The translations under genes were made by a program, and so were the position numbers. Positions 45,604 through 54,319 of a stretch of DNA of 64,000 nt are shown in pieces. Origin of the DNA: Gemmatimonadota bacterium (GTDB taxonomy: Bacteria > Gemmatimonadota > Gemmatimonadetes > Longimicrobiales > Gaopeijiaceae); assembly GCA_022822445.1 (NCBI GenBank), contig JAJEBR010000079.1, positions 1 to 64,000 of the forward strand, given 5' to 3'. Position 1 is the first letter of the stretch. The number at the start of each line of letters is the position of its first letter. The notes below the pieces were generated by a model that was given only the letters and a program-made list of their open reading frames with translations, ran no database searches and was not told the origin of the DNA.

Positions 45604-46134
45604 TCAATCGGTCGCGATGGCCCGCGCCCAAAAGGCTGCATCCTGGACCGGGATATGTCCGATCACCCGTCCCCCCGGGCTACCGTCGCAAGGCGTTGCC
45701 AGTATTTGAATCGCGTCGCGATCGCCATTGAACTCAACCCATGCCCCGTCCCGATCGGATACGATTTGCACAACGCGATCCGCGTTCGAATCCCTGACGG
45801 CCCGGAATACCTCGCCCAACTCCAACTGCGTGAATGCTGTCCCGCCGCCTTCGCAGCCGTCGGTGCTGTGGTGTTCCCTGCACGACCCTTCGCCCATCAT
45901 TTCTACGTCCCGATTCTCTACGTGGGGGTCGGTGCCAATTGAATGGCTTAAGGGAAACCCCCACTCCCATCCGTGACACGGCCAACGGCTGTAAAGCCGG
46001 TCACACGTGTCCTCGTCAAAGTCCTCGCAGTGCCCCTCGCAGTGAAGGTCCACATCCACAAGCACGGTGCCATCCGGAGGATGCACAATCTCCGGATCAG
46101 TTTCCGAGCGCACGGCGAACAGACCTGCCGCCAT
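45604..46134 (-). CDS. small acidic Cys-rich secreted protein, possible frameshift at start
   Basis: A 176-residue protein with several Cys (HCEGHCEDFDEDTCDRLY) and a C-terminal domain around LGEVFRAVRDSNADRVVQIV. No family is recognised. ATG 46134 has no ribosome site. An excellent AAGGAGGT site precedes ATG 46163 in another frame, and joining the two with a one-base change would give a normal signal peptide (MIGKIATIL then MAAGLFAVRS). The gene therefore either starts at 46134 or carries a one-base indel. It follows a propeller gene on the same strand. Confidence 0.5.
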   Translation of the reverse strand: MAAGLFAVRSETDPEIVHPPDGTVLVDVDLHCEGHCEDFDEDTCDRLYSRWPCHGWEWGFPLSHSIGTDPHVENRDVEMMGEGSCREHHSTDGCEGGGTAFTQLELGEVFRAVRDSNADRVVQIVSDRDGAWVEFNGDRDAIQILATPCDGSPGGRVIGHIPVQDAAFWARAIATD

Positions 46135-46218
46135 ACGAGAATCGTCGCGATCTTGCCAATCATGTCAACCTCCTTAGAGGGGTGGTGAGGTGAAAAAAAC
46201 GACTGCCCTGCCTTTTCG

Positions 46219-47367
46219 CTAAAAACTCAAACGGGTCTCCCAGATGTCGATTAACCAAGTCCCTTGCTCACCCAGCCGATGGACTTGCTGATAGAATCCA
46301 CCCATTGGGGCAATTCCGTTTGCGGCAATTCCGTCAGAACCGAGTATCCGCCTGCTGGCGATGACCACGCCGGTCACGGGGTCCAGGACTTCGATCACCT
46401 CTTGTGCGGTCGCGGGGTCAGGTGATAGCCGCAACACGCTTCTTTCCTGGCCGGTAGTAGCATCGACCGCTCTTACCTCTCTTAGAGTACGAATGCTCGT
46501 GTGCACCCAGAGGCGACCCTGTTGGTCTTCCGAAATCCCGGAAAGCCGAAAGATCAGATCGCCCGCCTGCTGCGAATCGTCGTCCGCAGGAGATGGAAAC
46601 CAGTCAACCTCTCGTTGGAGCACCGCCAGCAACCGCCCATCAATGTGCCACCGCTCAACACGATATCGATCGACCTGGGCAGCCCAAACGGCACTGTCTC
46701 CCGAAGGTGCGATGATCGCCGACGGGGAATCTTGGCCGAATGAGCGCACCACATCGCCGTCCGCAGTAACCAGATGCAGAGGCAAGCCGATTCCACTCCG
46801 CGTGGGCAACGTTGCGCGCAATACGCAGCTTCCATCTGAAAAGACGGCGGGAGCCGTCCCCGTACTGACGGCGGGCATCCTAGCGGTGCGTGTGACCTCG
46901 AGGTTGTCCGGCGCGAGCCATGTGACCCGTCCAAGTGTCGGATCGAAGACAACGAACGCCTGGGGCAGTTCATGCACGGAGAGGGGACGGAGGTACTCAC
47001 CGGGGCCTTCGCCCTGGCGGCCAATTTGCCGTATGATGGCACCACTCTCATCCGCCACGAATAGTTCTCTCATTCGCGGCCCGGCACGAACCAGAAAAGT
47101 GCCGGCACGATTGACGTGGACGGAACCGCCGATCACGAGCGCTCCTCCCGGGAACGACCGGTCATGGATGGTGGCAAGCAAAGCCCGTTCAATCTCGCAT
47201 CGCTCGCAAGTTGGCTCCCCCGAGATTGTGGTCGTCTTGATTCCCGGCCCTGCCTGGGCTGCCAATGGTGACGTTGCGCCGACACCATCGACAATAAGCG
47301 AAAGAGTGAGGATTGCGACCGACAGACGGGGGAAGTACCGGATGCTTGCCGCGCGCCACCGTGCCAC
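46219..47367 (-). CDS. six-bladed beta-propeller protein, exported
   Basis: A 382-residue propeller protein with a signal peptide (FPRLSVAILTLSLIVDGVGA, cleavage near LAAQAG) and the hallmark RQGEGPGEYLRPL near residue 110. Blade motifs continue to a C-terminal LIDIWETRLSF. GTG 47367 gives a normal signal peptide; ATG 47421 or a start at 47484 would lengthen the N-terminus. The small Cys-rich protein follows 55 bp downstream. Regulation is not visible. Confidence 0.75.
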   Translation of the reverse strand: MARWRAASIRYFPRLSVAILTLSLIVDGVGATSPLAAQAGPGIKTTTISGEPTCERCEIERALLATIHDRSFPGGALVIGGSVHVNRAGTFLVRAGPRMRELFVADESGAIIRQIGRQGEGPGEYLRPLSVHELPQAFVVFDPTLGRVTWLAPDNLEVTRTARMPAVSTGTAPAVFSDGSCVLRATLPTRSGIGLPLHLVTADGDVVRSFGQDSPSAIIAPSGDSAVWAAQVDRYRVERWHIDGRLLAVLQREVDWFPSPADDDSQQAGDLIFRLSGISEDQQGRLWVHTSIRTLREVRAVDATTGQERSVLRLSPDPATAQEVIEVLDPVTGVVIASRRILGSDGIAANGIAPMGGFYQQVHRLGEQGTWLIDIWETRLSF

Positions 47368-47598
47368 GTCATTCTCATGGCCGGATGTCCGGTCGGAGGC
47401 ATGGTGCCCCGCTCTGTGCATGTGTCGGATTGAGATCAAGGCGATAGCCTGTGCCCTTTCAGGGTTCGGGGCCGCTTGCCGCAAGTGACTGCGAGCCCCT
47501 CTATCCTATAGACGTCACGAGACCCCGGATCCGTTCGGGAACGCAGCCGCAGCCGCCCCGTCCTCCGTCGGCGGCTGCCCGTCCCGCCCAGGTCCTCC

Positions 47599-49239
47599 CT
47601 ACCCAACCTCCGGCCTCCTCAAATGCCAGTCCGTCCCCATCTGGTACGCATGCGCCACGCTCAGGATCTTGTCGTCCGCGAAGAGGTCGCCGATCAGGGT
47701 GGTCGTGAGCGGCATCTCGGTCGGGCTGTCCGAATCCGGGTTGCGCACGCCGAAGTCGTAGGGGACGACCGCCGCGGGATTCCCGGTCTGGTTGGTGAGG
47801 CCGACCTGCCCCGACCCGCTCACAAACATGTCGAAGTCCTGCATGACCTCGGCCATCTCCTTCATGAGGATGAGGCGGCGGCGCTGGGACTGGACGAAGT
47901 CGAGGGCGGGGACCTCCCGGCTGCCCCGGAAGCGCCCGCGACGCCGGCGCTCCGCCGGGTCCGCGTCTTCCGGTATCTGGGGCAGCTCGCCGCCGGGTGC
48001 GACGTGGAAGTCGAAGGCCGCGGCCGATTCGACGCCGAGCGCGTTGGAACGCCCCGACGGGATTTCGGGCATGGGCTTCGGGTCTGCGCCGAGCGCGCGC
48101 AGTGCCTCGACGAAGGATTCGGGCGCGTCATCCGTGTAGCCGATCCGCAGGGCGGCGAGGTCGGGGGCCGGATCGAAGCGGAAGGGAGTGGTCAGCGACG
48201 CCGGGTCCTTCTCGTCCGCGCCGTGGATGGCGTTGAAGACGAGGGCGCAGTCGAGGGCGCTGCGGCACATCGGACCGGTCTTGTCCATGCTCCACGACAG
48301 GACCATCCCGCCGTAGCGGCTGACGCGGCCGAAGGTGGGCCGGAGCGCGGTGAGGCCGCAGCGGCGCGAGGGCGACACGATGGAGCCCTGGGTCTCGGTG
48401 CCGATCGCGAAGGCGACGCAGGCGGCCGCCGTGGCCGAACCGGGGCCGGCCGACGACCCGCTCGACCCCTCGTCCACGTTCCACGGGTTGCGGGTCCGGC
48501 CGCGGTACCACTGGTCGCCCCGCGCGAACTCCCCGGTCGCCAGCTTGGCCGCGAGCACCGCGCCCGCCTCCCGCAGCCGCATGACCACCTCCGAATCATA
48601 CCGGGTGAACTGGTTGCTGAAGTCGGCCGCGCCCCAGGTCGTGCGGGTACCCGCGACGGCGAAGAGGTCCTTGACCCCGTAGGGGATGCCGTGCAGGGGC
48701 CCGCGCCACCCGCCCGCGGCGATTTCCACGTCGGCCTGCTGCGCCTCCTCCCGCGCGCGGCCCTCCAGGATGGTCACCGCGCAGAGGAGGACGGGATCGA
48801 GCCGCTTGAGGCGGTCGAGGTAGACCTCGGTCAGTTCGGAAGACGTGATCTCCCGCGCGCGAATCAGCGCCGCGAGGCGGTGCACCGGCTGGAATGCGAG
48901 ATCCTCCTCGCTGGTCGGGACCGGTCCGCTCCAGCGCTCGATGTCGATGGCCGTGCGCGCGAAGGGATTGCCGCCGTCCTCGCGCCACAGCTTCTCCATG
49001 AGGGCGCCGGTCCCGCCCGGGTAGGCCTGGAACTGGAGCGCGGGAGGCTCGCCGTTCCCGAGGGGGACGGGGGGCGGGGGCTCCTGCCTTTGGGGGGCCT
49101 GGAGGGGGGGTGCGGTGGCGACCTCCGTGCCGGCAAACGCTTCTGAGCCACCCAGCGTACCCGGTCTCAGCGTCCCGGCGGCAGCGGCCGCAGCAGCGGT
49201 GGCAACGAAGCGGCGTCGATCGATTCCTGACTTGTTCAT
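47599..49239 (-). CDS. Tat-exported amidase (amidase signature family)
   Basis: A 546-residue amidase with a twin-arginine signal (DRRRFVATAAAAAAAG). The catalytic Ser-cisSer-Lys set is present: Lys in YGVKDLF, the GSSGSSAG loop, and nucleophile Ser in GTETQGSIVSPS. Residues about 40-110 form a Pro-rich spacer. It resembles Gatab-like amidases such as 6-aminohexanoate hydrolases; the substrate is unknown. ATG 49239 has GAGG nearby and lies 4 nt after the stop of a 30-residue membrane peptide, so the two are probably co-translated. Part of its 3' end is duplicated at 45316. Confidence 0.9.
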   Translation of the reverse strand: MNKSGIDRRRFVATAAAAAAAGTLRPGTLGGSEAFAGTEVATAPPLQAPQRQEPPPPVPLGNGEPPALQFQAYPGGTGALMEKLWREDGGNPFARTAIDIERWSGPVPTSEEDLAFQPVHRLAALIRAREITSSELTEVYLDRLKRLDPVLLCAVTILEGRAREEAQQADVEIAAGGWRGPLHGIPYGVKDLFAVAGTRTTWGAADFSNQFTRYDSEVVMRLREAGAVLAAKLATGEFARGDQWYRGRTRNPWNVDEGSSGSSAGPGSATAAACVAFAIGTETQGSIVSPSRRCGLTALRPTFGRVSRYGGMVLSWSMDKTGPMCRSALDCALVFNAIHGADEKDPASLTTPFRFDPAPDLAALRIGYTDDAPESFVEALRALGADPKPMPEIPSGRSNALGVESAAAFDFHVAPGGELPQIPEDADPAERRRRGRFRGSREVPALDFVQSQRRRLILMKEMAEVMQDFDMFVSGSGQVGLTNQTGNPAAVVPYDFGVRNPDSDSPTEMPLTTTLIGDLFADDKILSVAHAYQMGTDWHLRRPEVG

Positions 49240-49243
49240 GTCC

Positions 49244-49336
49244 TCACTCCCTTTCGGCCATGGCACGGCCCCACAGGCGGTAGATCCCCACGGGGAGCAG
49301 CGGAACCACCACGATCACCGTGAAGACGAAGCTCAT
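49244..49336 (-). CDS. 30-residue single-pass membrane peptide upstream of amidase
   Basis: An ATG at 49336 opens a 30-codon frame: MSFVFTVIVVVPLLPVGIY, then RLWGRAMAERE. It is one hydrophobic helix with a basic end. A GGGG ribosome-like site lies 9 nt upstream. Its stop is 4 nt before the amidase start, tight spacing typical of an operon. It may be an inner-membrane helper or a translational coupler. It is below normal gene-caller length. Confidence 0.5.
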   Translation of the reverse strand: MSFVFTVIVVVPLLPVGIYRLWGRAMAERE

Positions 49337-49480
49337 GGCGATATATCCCCTGCAGATGAGGTCCACAAGGGCGACCGACGAATGCGACACCCCGGAAGTG
49401 GCATAGCGGCGAGCAACAAGAACCGACGATCGTCCGCCGTCTCGCCCCGCCAGGCCCGCGGACGATGACTGCTTCCGACC

Positions 49481-49494
49481 TATCTGGCCAGATA
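49481..49494. promoter_or_regulatory. 14-bp perfect palindrome
   Basis: TATCTGGCCAGATA lies 5 bp beyond the stop codon of the propeller gene and about 145 bp upstream of the small membrane peptide. It is too short for a strong terminator, and its perfect symmetry fits a dimeric regulator site for the amidase unit. Confidence 0.35.
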
Positions 49495-49499
49495 ATCAG

Positions 49500-50726
49500 C
49501 TAATCCGGCTTCCCAAACCGGTAGACCCGGACCTCCTGAAGACCGCTCTCCGCGTCGCGCGCCCTGGCAACCAGGGCGCCGTCGCCGAACGCCAGCACCG
49601 CCATGGACGCGAGTCTCTCCGGAAAATCGAGACGGGCCACCAGTTGCCCCGCCGGGCTGACGACGAGCCACTCCAGACCGCGCCTCGGACGACCTTCGTG
49701 CACGACAACTCTCTCCAGGTAGATCAGGCCATCGGCGCCGACGCCGAGGTCGGTGGCGGCGGGAAACCGCTCCAAACCCTCCGGGGCGGATGCCACCCCT
49801 TCCGGAATGGAGCGGTCCCCCACCTCCCACTCGACCTTCAAGACGATCCTGCCCGACCGGTGCACGGCCAGGAGCTCCGGTTTCTCCGTGGGAACGATCC
49901 AGATCGTGTCGCCCGACACCGCCGTCGTGCGGTGAGGCTGATGTGCGAACGGCATTGTAGAGACTGCTTGCGTGATGGTGGGATCCCGCAGAACCGCCGT
50001 TGTGAACAGCACATCCCCCCCGTCCGGTTCCGAAGGATCATCCCCGGCTTCCAACGGCTGCACGGCCATCGTCGACCAGACTATCGTGGTATCCGTGGAG
50101 CCGGAGCGCCCCGCGAGGACCAGCGATCCGTCCGGAAATACGCCAAGGAGGCTTCCCGAAGTGCCGGTGTACGATGGAGGCCTGATGAAGCGGCCCTGTC
50201 CATCGGCCCTCCAGACATCCGCCCCTTGCCGCCGACTCAGCGGCGGCTGGTTGTCTCCCGTCAGCAGGATGTCCCCGTCGTGGAACGCCAGGCTGAAATG
50301 TGCCCAGCTCAGGGGCTGGTCTCCCTCGCCCCGCGGGGCCGGTATGCGGGTCTCTTCACCACTCGCCGGATCGAGAATCTGAAGCAGAAGCGAATCCGGA
50401 TCCAACAGATCACTCAGGGAATAGAGCACGACGAATCGTCCATCGGGCAGGAAAACCGCCTCGCTGGCGTATCGTTGTTCCATTCCGGTGAACTGGTGCA
50501 CAACCGAATCGGGCACCAACTCGAAGACGGGCTCCTCCGCGACCCTCCACCGAGTCGCCGCCTCAAGGCTCTCGGTCATCCACAGCCGCACCTCGTTGGC
50601 TTCGGTCGTCCCGCCCCAGCCGAGCGGTGCCTGTCCCACTCGCACATCATCACCGCGACAGGCGCCGGCAACAAGCACCAGCCCCCACGCCGCCGCAGCA
50701 ATCGCTCGCGAATCCCCGGTTCTCAA
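49500..50726 (-). CDS. beta-propeller lipoprotein
   Basis: A 408-residue member of the propeller group, more divergent than its neighbours: the hallmark is changed to PRGEGDQPLSWAHF. TTG 50726 is preferred because it follows GGAGGGCGGAAGG and yields a lipoprotein signal ending in LVLVAGAC. Longer in-frame starts up to 50906 would run over the end of the upstream propeller gene. It lies 31 bp after that gene on the same strand, forming an operon of small secreted protein, propeller and propeller. Confidence 0.72.
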   Translation of the reverse strand: MRTGDSRAIAAAAWGLVLVAGACRGDDVRVGQAPLGWGGTTEANEVRLWMTESLEAATRWRVAEEPVFELVPDSVVHQFTGMEQRYASEAVFLPDGRFVVLYSLSDLLDPDSLLLQILDPASGEETRIPAPRGEGDQPLSWAHFSLAFHDGDILLTGDNQPPLSRRQGADVWRADGQGRFIRPPSYTGTSGSLLGVFPDGSLVLAGRSGSTDTTIVWSTMAVQPLEAGDDPSEPDGGDVLFTTAVLRDPTITQAVSTMPFAHQPHRTTAVSGDTIWIVPTEKPELLAVHRSGRIVLKVEWEVGDRSIPEGVASAPEGLERFPAATDLGVGADGLIYLERVVVHEGRPRRGLEWLVVSPAGQLVARLDFPERLASMAVLAFGDGALVARARDAESGLQEVRVYRFGKPD

Positions 50727-50757
50727 CCTTCCGCCCTCCCCAAACCCGTCTGTCTCA

Positions 50758-51930
50758 TCAGCGAGCCACCAGTTCCAGGGTGACGATCTCCACGAATGGC
50801 AGACCGCCCTCGTCTTCCTTGTAGCGATACCCCGTGAACGAGCCGCGGAACAGGCCCCACGGCAGAATCTCGCGCGTGTCCGAAGTCCGGTAGGTCTCCG
50901 AAGCAAGCAGCCGGCCGGACCTGGTGTCGATCACCTCGAGGACGAGTTCCGTGAATTCATCCATCCGTTCCTGCTCTGCCTGCAACTCCCCGAAATCGAC
51001 GGTCCCGGCCCTTCTCTCCGCTCTCTCTCGCTCCCTCACGTACCGTTCGGTGGGACGCCAGACGACAGCGTAGAGAAGGCCGCCCCGCGTGATGTGGATC
51101 TGCGTTACCCGGGGAGCATCCTCGGTCGCCCCGTCCCACTGGTACCACGAGACGTCCCGCCGAAACGCCCGGCGAAACGTTCCGTCGATCCCCCACTCTT
51201 CCACAGCGTAGGCATCCGAGCCCAGCTGGCCCGGCCCCGCCCAGAAGGTGTCGCCAGCCGCGTGGGAAATGGGCCGCCCCCTGCGCCCTGACGAACCGTC
51301 GCCCACCGGTCCGAACGTGCGCGCAAGAGCACCCGTGGAATCCGTCACGCGAAAGTAGTGCTCCTGGGACACCAGACCGTCGCTGGCCAGCGCCGACCCG
51401 TCGTCCAGAATGACCGTCGTCCACGGCAGTCCACCCATCAGGTTGGACCTGACCCGCCGCAGGAACTGCTGCTCCGGAGTGAAGACCGACCAATGGAACG
51501 AACCATCGCGGGCGTGAAGGTTGTCCCTGCCGTCGATGAACAGCTCCACCCCTCCGCGCGCACTCAACTCACCCGGACCCTCGCCCGCCCCACCGAAATG
51601 GGAGAGATACCGTCCACGCGCATCCCAGATACTGATGATCGCCCTCCACCCCGGTGCGTCCGAGGTGAAGAAGCGGCCGTTGGAATCCATCACGACGGTC
51701 ATGCCGGGGTCCGGTCTGCTGCCGTCGGCCGTCGCCTCCAGCCGAATTCCGGTCTCGCGAAACTCGATGCGGCATGGCGGGGTGCGGTCCGGAATCCCGG
51801 TGACCTCTCCCACCGCGAAAGACCGCTCCGGCGCGCGTGGGCAGGACGATGCAGGGGACTGACAGCCATGGGCCGGCTGGGCCATCGCGAGGCTCGTACA
51901 GACGATGAGCGCCGCAGCCGAGCGTCTCAA
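50758..51930 (-). CDS. six-bladed beta-propeller protein, exported
   Basis: A 390-residue propeller with a cleavable signal (AAALIVCTSLAMAQPAHG) and the hallmark GGAGEGPGELSARGG near residue 115. It starts at TTG 51930, overlapping the stop of the small secreted protein (TTGA), so translation is coupled. A charged helical stretch (RERERAERRAG) interrupts the blades near residue 310, a feature shared with the lipoprotein at 7537. Function is unknown; the coupling suggests a role with the small protein. Confidence 0.78.
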   Translation of the reverse strand: MRRSAAALIVCTSLAMAQPAHGCQSPASSCPRAPERSFAVGEVTGIPDRTPPCRIEFRETGIRLEATADGSRPDPGMTVVMDSNGRFFTSDAPGWRAIISIWDARGRYLSHFGGAGEGPGELSARGGVELFIDGRDNLHARDGSFHWSVFTPEQQFLRRVRSNLMGGLPWTTVILDDGSALASDGLVSQEHYFRVTDSTGALARTFGPVGDGSSGRRGRPISHAAGDTFWAGPGQLGSDAYAVEEWGIDGTFRRAFRRDVSWYQWDGATEDAPRVTQIHITRGGLLYAVVWRPTERYVRERERAERRAGTVDFGELQAEQERMDEFTELVLEVIDTRSGRLLASETYRTSDTREILPWGLFRGSFTGYRYKEDEGGLPFVEIVTLELVAR

Positions 51931-52259
51931 AGCCAGCCTCCGCAGGCTTCATGCTGGGCGTCCAGGGTATACTTGGGCAGCGGATGGTAGTGTTTCTCTC
52001 CGGTCGCGAAGACTATCCGGACGGGCCTCCACCACCTGCTCTCCTGGTCCGGATTGTAGTCCGGCGATGAAGAGACGTGATACTCGTCTGTCCATAGTCC
52101 CCAGAACCGCAGGTTGTTCCAGTCCTCCCAATCACTGCATTCGTCGCTGGCCGACAGGCTTGCGGGCAGACCACTCGCCGTGGTTTCTCCAACGGACGCT
52201 ATCAACGCTAATGCACAGAATGCAACACAATATAGTACTTTCTGATTTCTCCTCGCCAT
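51927..52259 (-). CDS. small secreted protein coupled to propeller gene
   Basis: A 110-residue protein with a clear signal peptide (KVLYCVAFCALALIASVG, cleavage near TTASG) and a mature part of about 80 residues rich in Trp and acidic residues (SDWEDWNNLRFWGLW). No family is recognised. ATG 52259 has AAAGGAA 8 nt upstream. Its stop overlaps the TTG of the propeller gene. The arrangement recalls the short secreted peptides next to BF3164-type propellers in Bacteroides (NVEALA type), but the sequence is not the same. Confidence 0.7.
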   Translation of the reverse strand: MARRNQKVLYCVAFCALALIASVGETTASGLPASLSASDECSDWEDWNNLRFWGLWTDEYHVSSSPDYNPDQESRWWRPVRIVFATGEKHYHPLPKYTLDAQHEACGGWL

Positions 52260-52318
52260 CTTACTTGTTCCTTTCGTAAAGGTGAGTGTCAGCAAGCCAC
52301 TGTCGAGCCTTTTTCGCT

Positions 52319-52347
52319 ATGTGGCTTCGTACACGCCAGATTGTCAA
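52319..52347 (-). promoter_or_regulatory. likely promoter of small secreted protein-propeller operon
   Basis: On the minus strand a perfect -35 TTGACA (52347-52342) is followed by a 17-bp spacer and CACATA (52324-52319), which is a weak -10. It lies about 60 bp before the small secreted protein gene in an AT-rich gap, in the right direction. Confidence 0.45.
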
Positions 52348-52399
52348 TTGCGGTATTCGCTACTGCGGAGGGTTACACTATAGTGATCCATGCGGCGAT

Positions 52400-52885
52400 C
52401 CGCAAGTATTTTCGGCCACCGTGCGACTTCACCCGGCCCGCACGCTTCCCCGGGGTTCCGGCCCGCCAGCCAGCGCGTATTCGTCCCGTTGTGGAAGCAG
52501 AGTACATGGCGCCGGAACTCGCCCGCCTCGTTGAAGAGGTGTGGCTTCAGCCTGGGCTCGCGCGCGACCAGGTCGTCGAGGACTTCCCGCCGTCGCCGCT
52601 GGTGAACAGTCCCGCATCCTGAACGCCCGCGTAGACCGTCCCCCGGTGCTCGCACAGCGTCCAGATCTGCCGCAGCCTGCGGTCGTCGCCGTCCGGGTAG
52701 GCCGGCCCGTAGACATCGCTCGCAACCGCGGCCATGAACCCGCCACGGGCCAGCCGCAGCCCCGCCGTCACCTTCCATCCCTTGAAGAAGGGCCCCTCGA
52801 CCGCCCACTCGCGGCGATCGTCGCTCGTCACCCAGAACCCGCCCTTCGAGGTGCCCACCAGCAGCCGCACACCCATCTCGCGCAT
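52400..52885 (-). pseudogene. N-terminal fragment of a BNR/sialidase-like repeat protein
   Basis: From 52885 the frame gives MREMGVRLLVGTSKGGFWVT, PFFKGWKVTAGLRL and GTVYAGVQDAGLFTSGDGGK, the start of a WD40/BNR-repeat protein normally about 350 residues long. The frame stops at 52547; a neighbouring frame stays open for some 60 codons with weak resemblance. Only about one third of a normal gene remains. Confidence 0.6.
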
Positions 52886-53011
52886 TCTCCCCGTTCCGTG
52901 GGATCGGGACCGCAGGGCACCCCGCCGCCCGTCGCGTTATCTTCACGCTGAAAACGACGCCGCACGATTTCGCGGCGCCGTGACAATCTCGCACGCGAAT
53001 CCCCGGGCGCA

Positions 53012-53455
53012 ATGCGCAATCAGCCGGCCACCGACCCCCGCCCGGTCGTCCTCTTCGACGGCCACTGCAACTTCTGCAACGGGACCGTGCGCTGGACCGC
53101 CCTCCGCGACCCCCTCGCACGGCTTCGATTCGCGCCCCTTCGCTCCGCCGCCGCCCGCCGCACGGTCGCGCTGGCCGACCCTCACCTCGATTTCGACGCG
53201 CTCCCCGACTCGATCGTCCTCGTCGATGCGGCCGGCGTCCACACGGCTTCCACCGCCCTGCTGCGGATCGCGCGCCACCTGCGCTTCCCCTACCCGGCCC
53301 TGGCCGCCGTCGCCCGGGTCGTCCCCCGCCCGCTCCGCGACGCCGCCTACCGCGTCTTCGCCCGCAAACGCTACGGGTGGTTCGGCCGCACCGACGAGTG
53401 CCCGCTGCCGCCCCCGGGGATCGCGGCGCGGTTCCTGGAGGATGACGAGGGCTGA
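53012..53455 (+). CDS. DCC-family (DUF393) thiol-disulfide oxidoreductase-like protein
   Basis: A 147-residue protein with the DCC1-like signature LFDGHCNFCNGTVRW (the D-x-x-C-x-x-C motif) near residues 14-28 and the C-terminal RYGWFGRTDECPLP motif. Members have a thioredoxin-like fold with a presumed redox-active Cys pair; the cellular role is unclear. It is divergent from the broken BNR gene and stands alone. Confidence 0.9.
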   Translation: MRNQPATDPRPVVLFDGHCNFCNGTVRWTALRDPLARLRFAPLRSAAARRTVALADPHLDFDALPDSIVLVDAAGVHTASTALLRIARHLRFPYPALAAVARVVPRPLRDAAYRVFARKRYGWFGRTDECPLPPPGIAARFLEDDEG

Positions 53456-53493
53456 CCAAACGCCTCGGTCAACACCCCCTGCTGTCGCCTGAC

Positions 53494-53555
53494 TCATTTC
53501 AAGTTCAATTTGAATTCGTCATGATAATTCCAAGTGGTCTTTGAATCCGTCATGA
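53494..53555. repeat. two tandem 31-bp direct repeats upstream of DinB gene
   Basis: Units at 53494-53524 and 53525-53555 agree at 24 of 31 positions and share TTTGAATYCGTCATGA at their 3' ends. They end 40 bp before the DinB-family gene. A spacing of 31 bp is about three helical turns, placing two binding sites on the same face of DNA. This suggests operators for that gene. Confidence 0.6.
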
Positions 53556-53595
53556 GAGCTGCACCACCTCAACTCCCCTCGGAAGGAAGTGACCG

Positions 53596-54168
53596 ATGCG
53601 AGCCCGCACCGCCAATCCGACCCGTCCCGTCCGCCTCCTCCTCGCGGCAACGATCCTCGCCGCCGCCCCAGGCGCCCTCACCCCCGCCACCGCCCTGGCC
53701 CAGGACCCCGCCAGCTTCCGGCAGACGTGGCTGGCCGAATTCGAGGCGTCGGCCCGCAAGGTCGTCGCGCTCGCCGAGGCGATGCCCGCCGAGACCTACT
53801 CCTGGCAGCCGATGGAGGGCGTGGCGACCGTGGCCGGCGCCTACATGCACATCGCCCGCTACAACTACATGCTGCCGCACAGGAACATGGGCGTCGAACC
53901 GCCCGAAGGCGTGGACTACGCGACCTTCGAGGAAGCGTTCACCACAAAGGACGAGGTGCTGGAGGTTCTGCGCGCCTCAATGGATCACGTCCGCAGCGTG
54001 GTCGGCGGCATGAGCGACGCCGACATGTCCGCGAGGGTGAACCTCTACGGGCGCGAGGTGGCCAAGTGGGGCGTGCTCTTCCGCCTCGTCGCGCACATGA
54101 ACGAGCACCTGGGCCAGCAGATCGCCTACGCCCGGTCGAACCGGGTCGTGCCGCCCTGGTCGGGATGA
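53596..54168 (+). CDS. DinB-family protein, exported
   Basis: A 190-residue DinB/YfiT four-helix bundle protein with a signal peptide (VRLLLAATILAAAPGALTPA, cleavage near ALAQD). Metal-binding His residues are visible in YMHIARYNYM and VAHMNEHLGQQIAYAR, and the WQPMEGVATVAGAYMH start is typical. A GGAAGGA site precedes the ATG. Function in the periplasm is unknown. The tandem 31-bp repeats upstream suggest specific regulation. Confidence 0.9.
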   Translation: MRARTANPTRPVRLLLAATILAAAPGALTPATALAQDPASFRQTWLAEFEASARKVVALAEAMPAETYSWQPMEGVATVAGAYMHIARYNYMLPHRNMGVEPPEGVDYATFEEAFTTKDEVLEVLRASMDHVRSVVGGMSDADMSARVNLYGREVAKWGVLFRLVAHMNEHLGQQIAYARSNRVVPPWSG

Positions 54169-54288
54169 CAAATAGTGGCATGAATCTGTCACAATATCTG
54201 TCCAGGGCGATGGCGCGGTCAACCAACGGGGCTGTGGGAGTCGATAGTCGGGACAGATTCTAGGGGTTATTTGTCACACAATCTGTCA
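54166..54288. repeat. long inverted repeat downstream of DinB gene
   Basis: Arms 54166-54190 and 54252-54276 are mirror images at both ends with identical spacing: TGACAAATA, 7 nt, GAATCTGTC against GACAGATTC, 7 nt, TATTTGTCA. Further ATCTGTC copies flank each arm. The left arm contains the DinB stop codon. It could be a terminator for the convergent DUF3179 gene or a small non-autonomous element; the word GAATCTGTC also forms the repeat at 17896. Confidence 0.6.
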
Positions 54289-54319
54289 CGGGACCACGCC
54301 GCGACCCGCCGGCGCCCCC

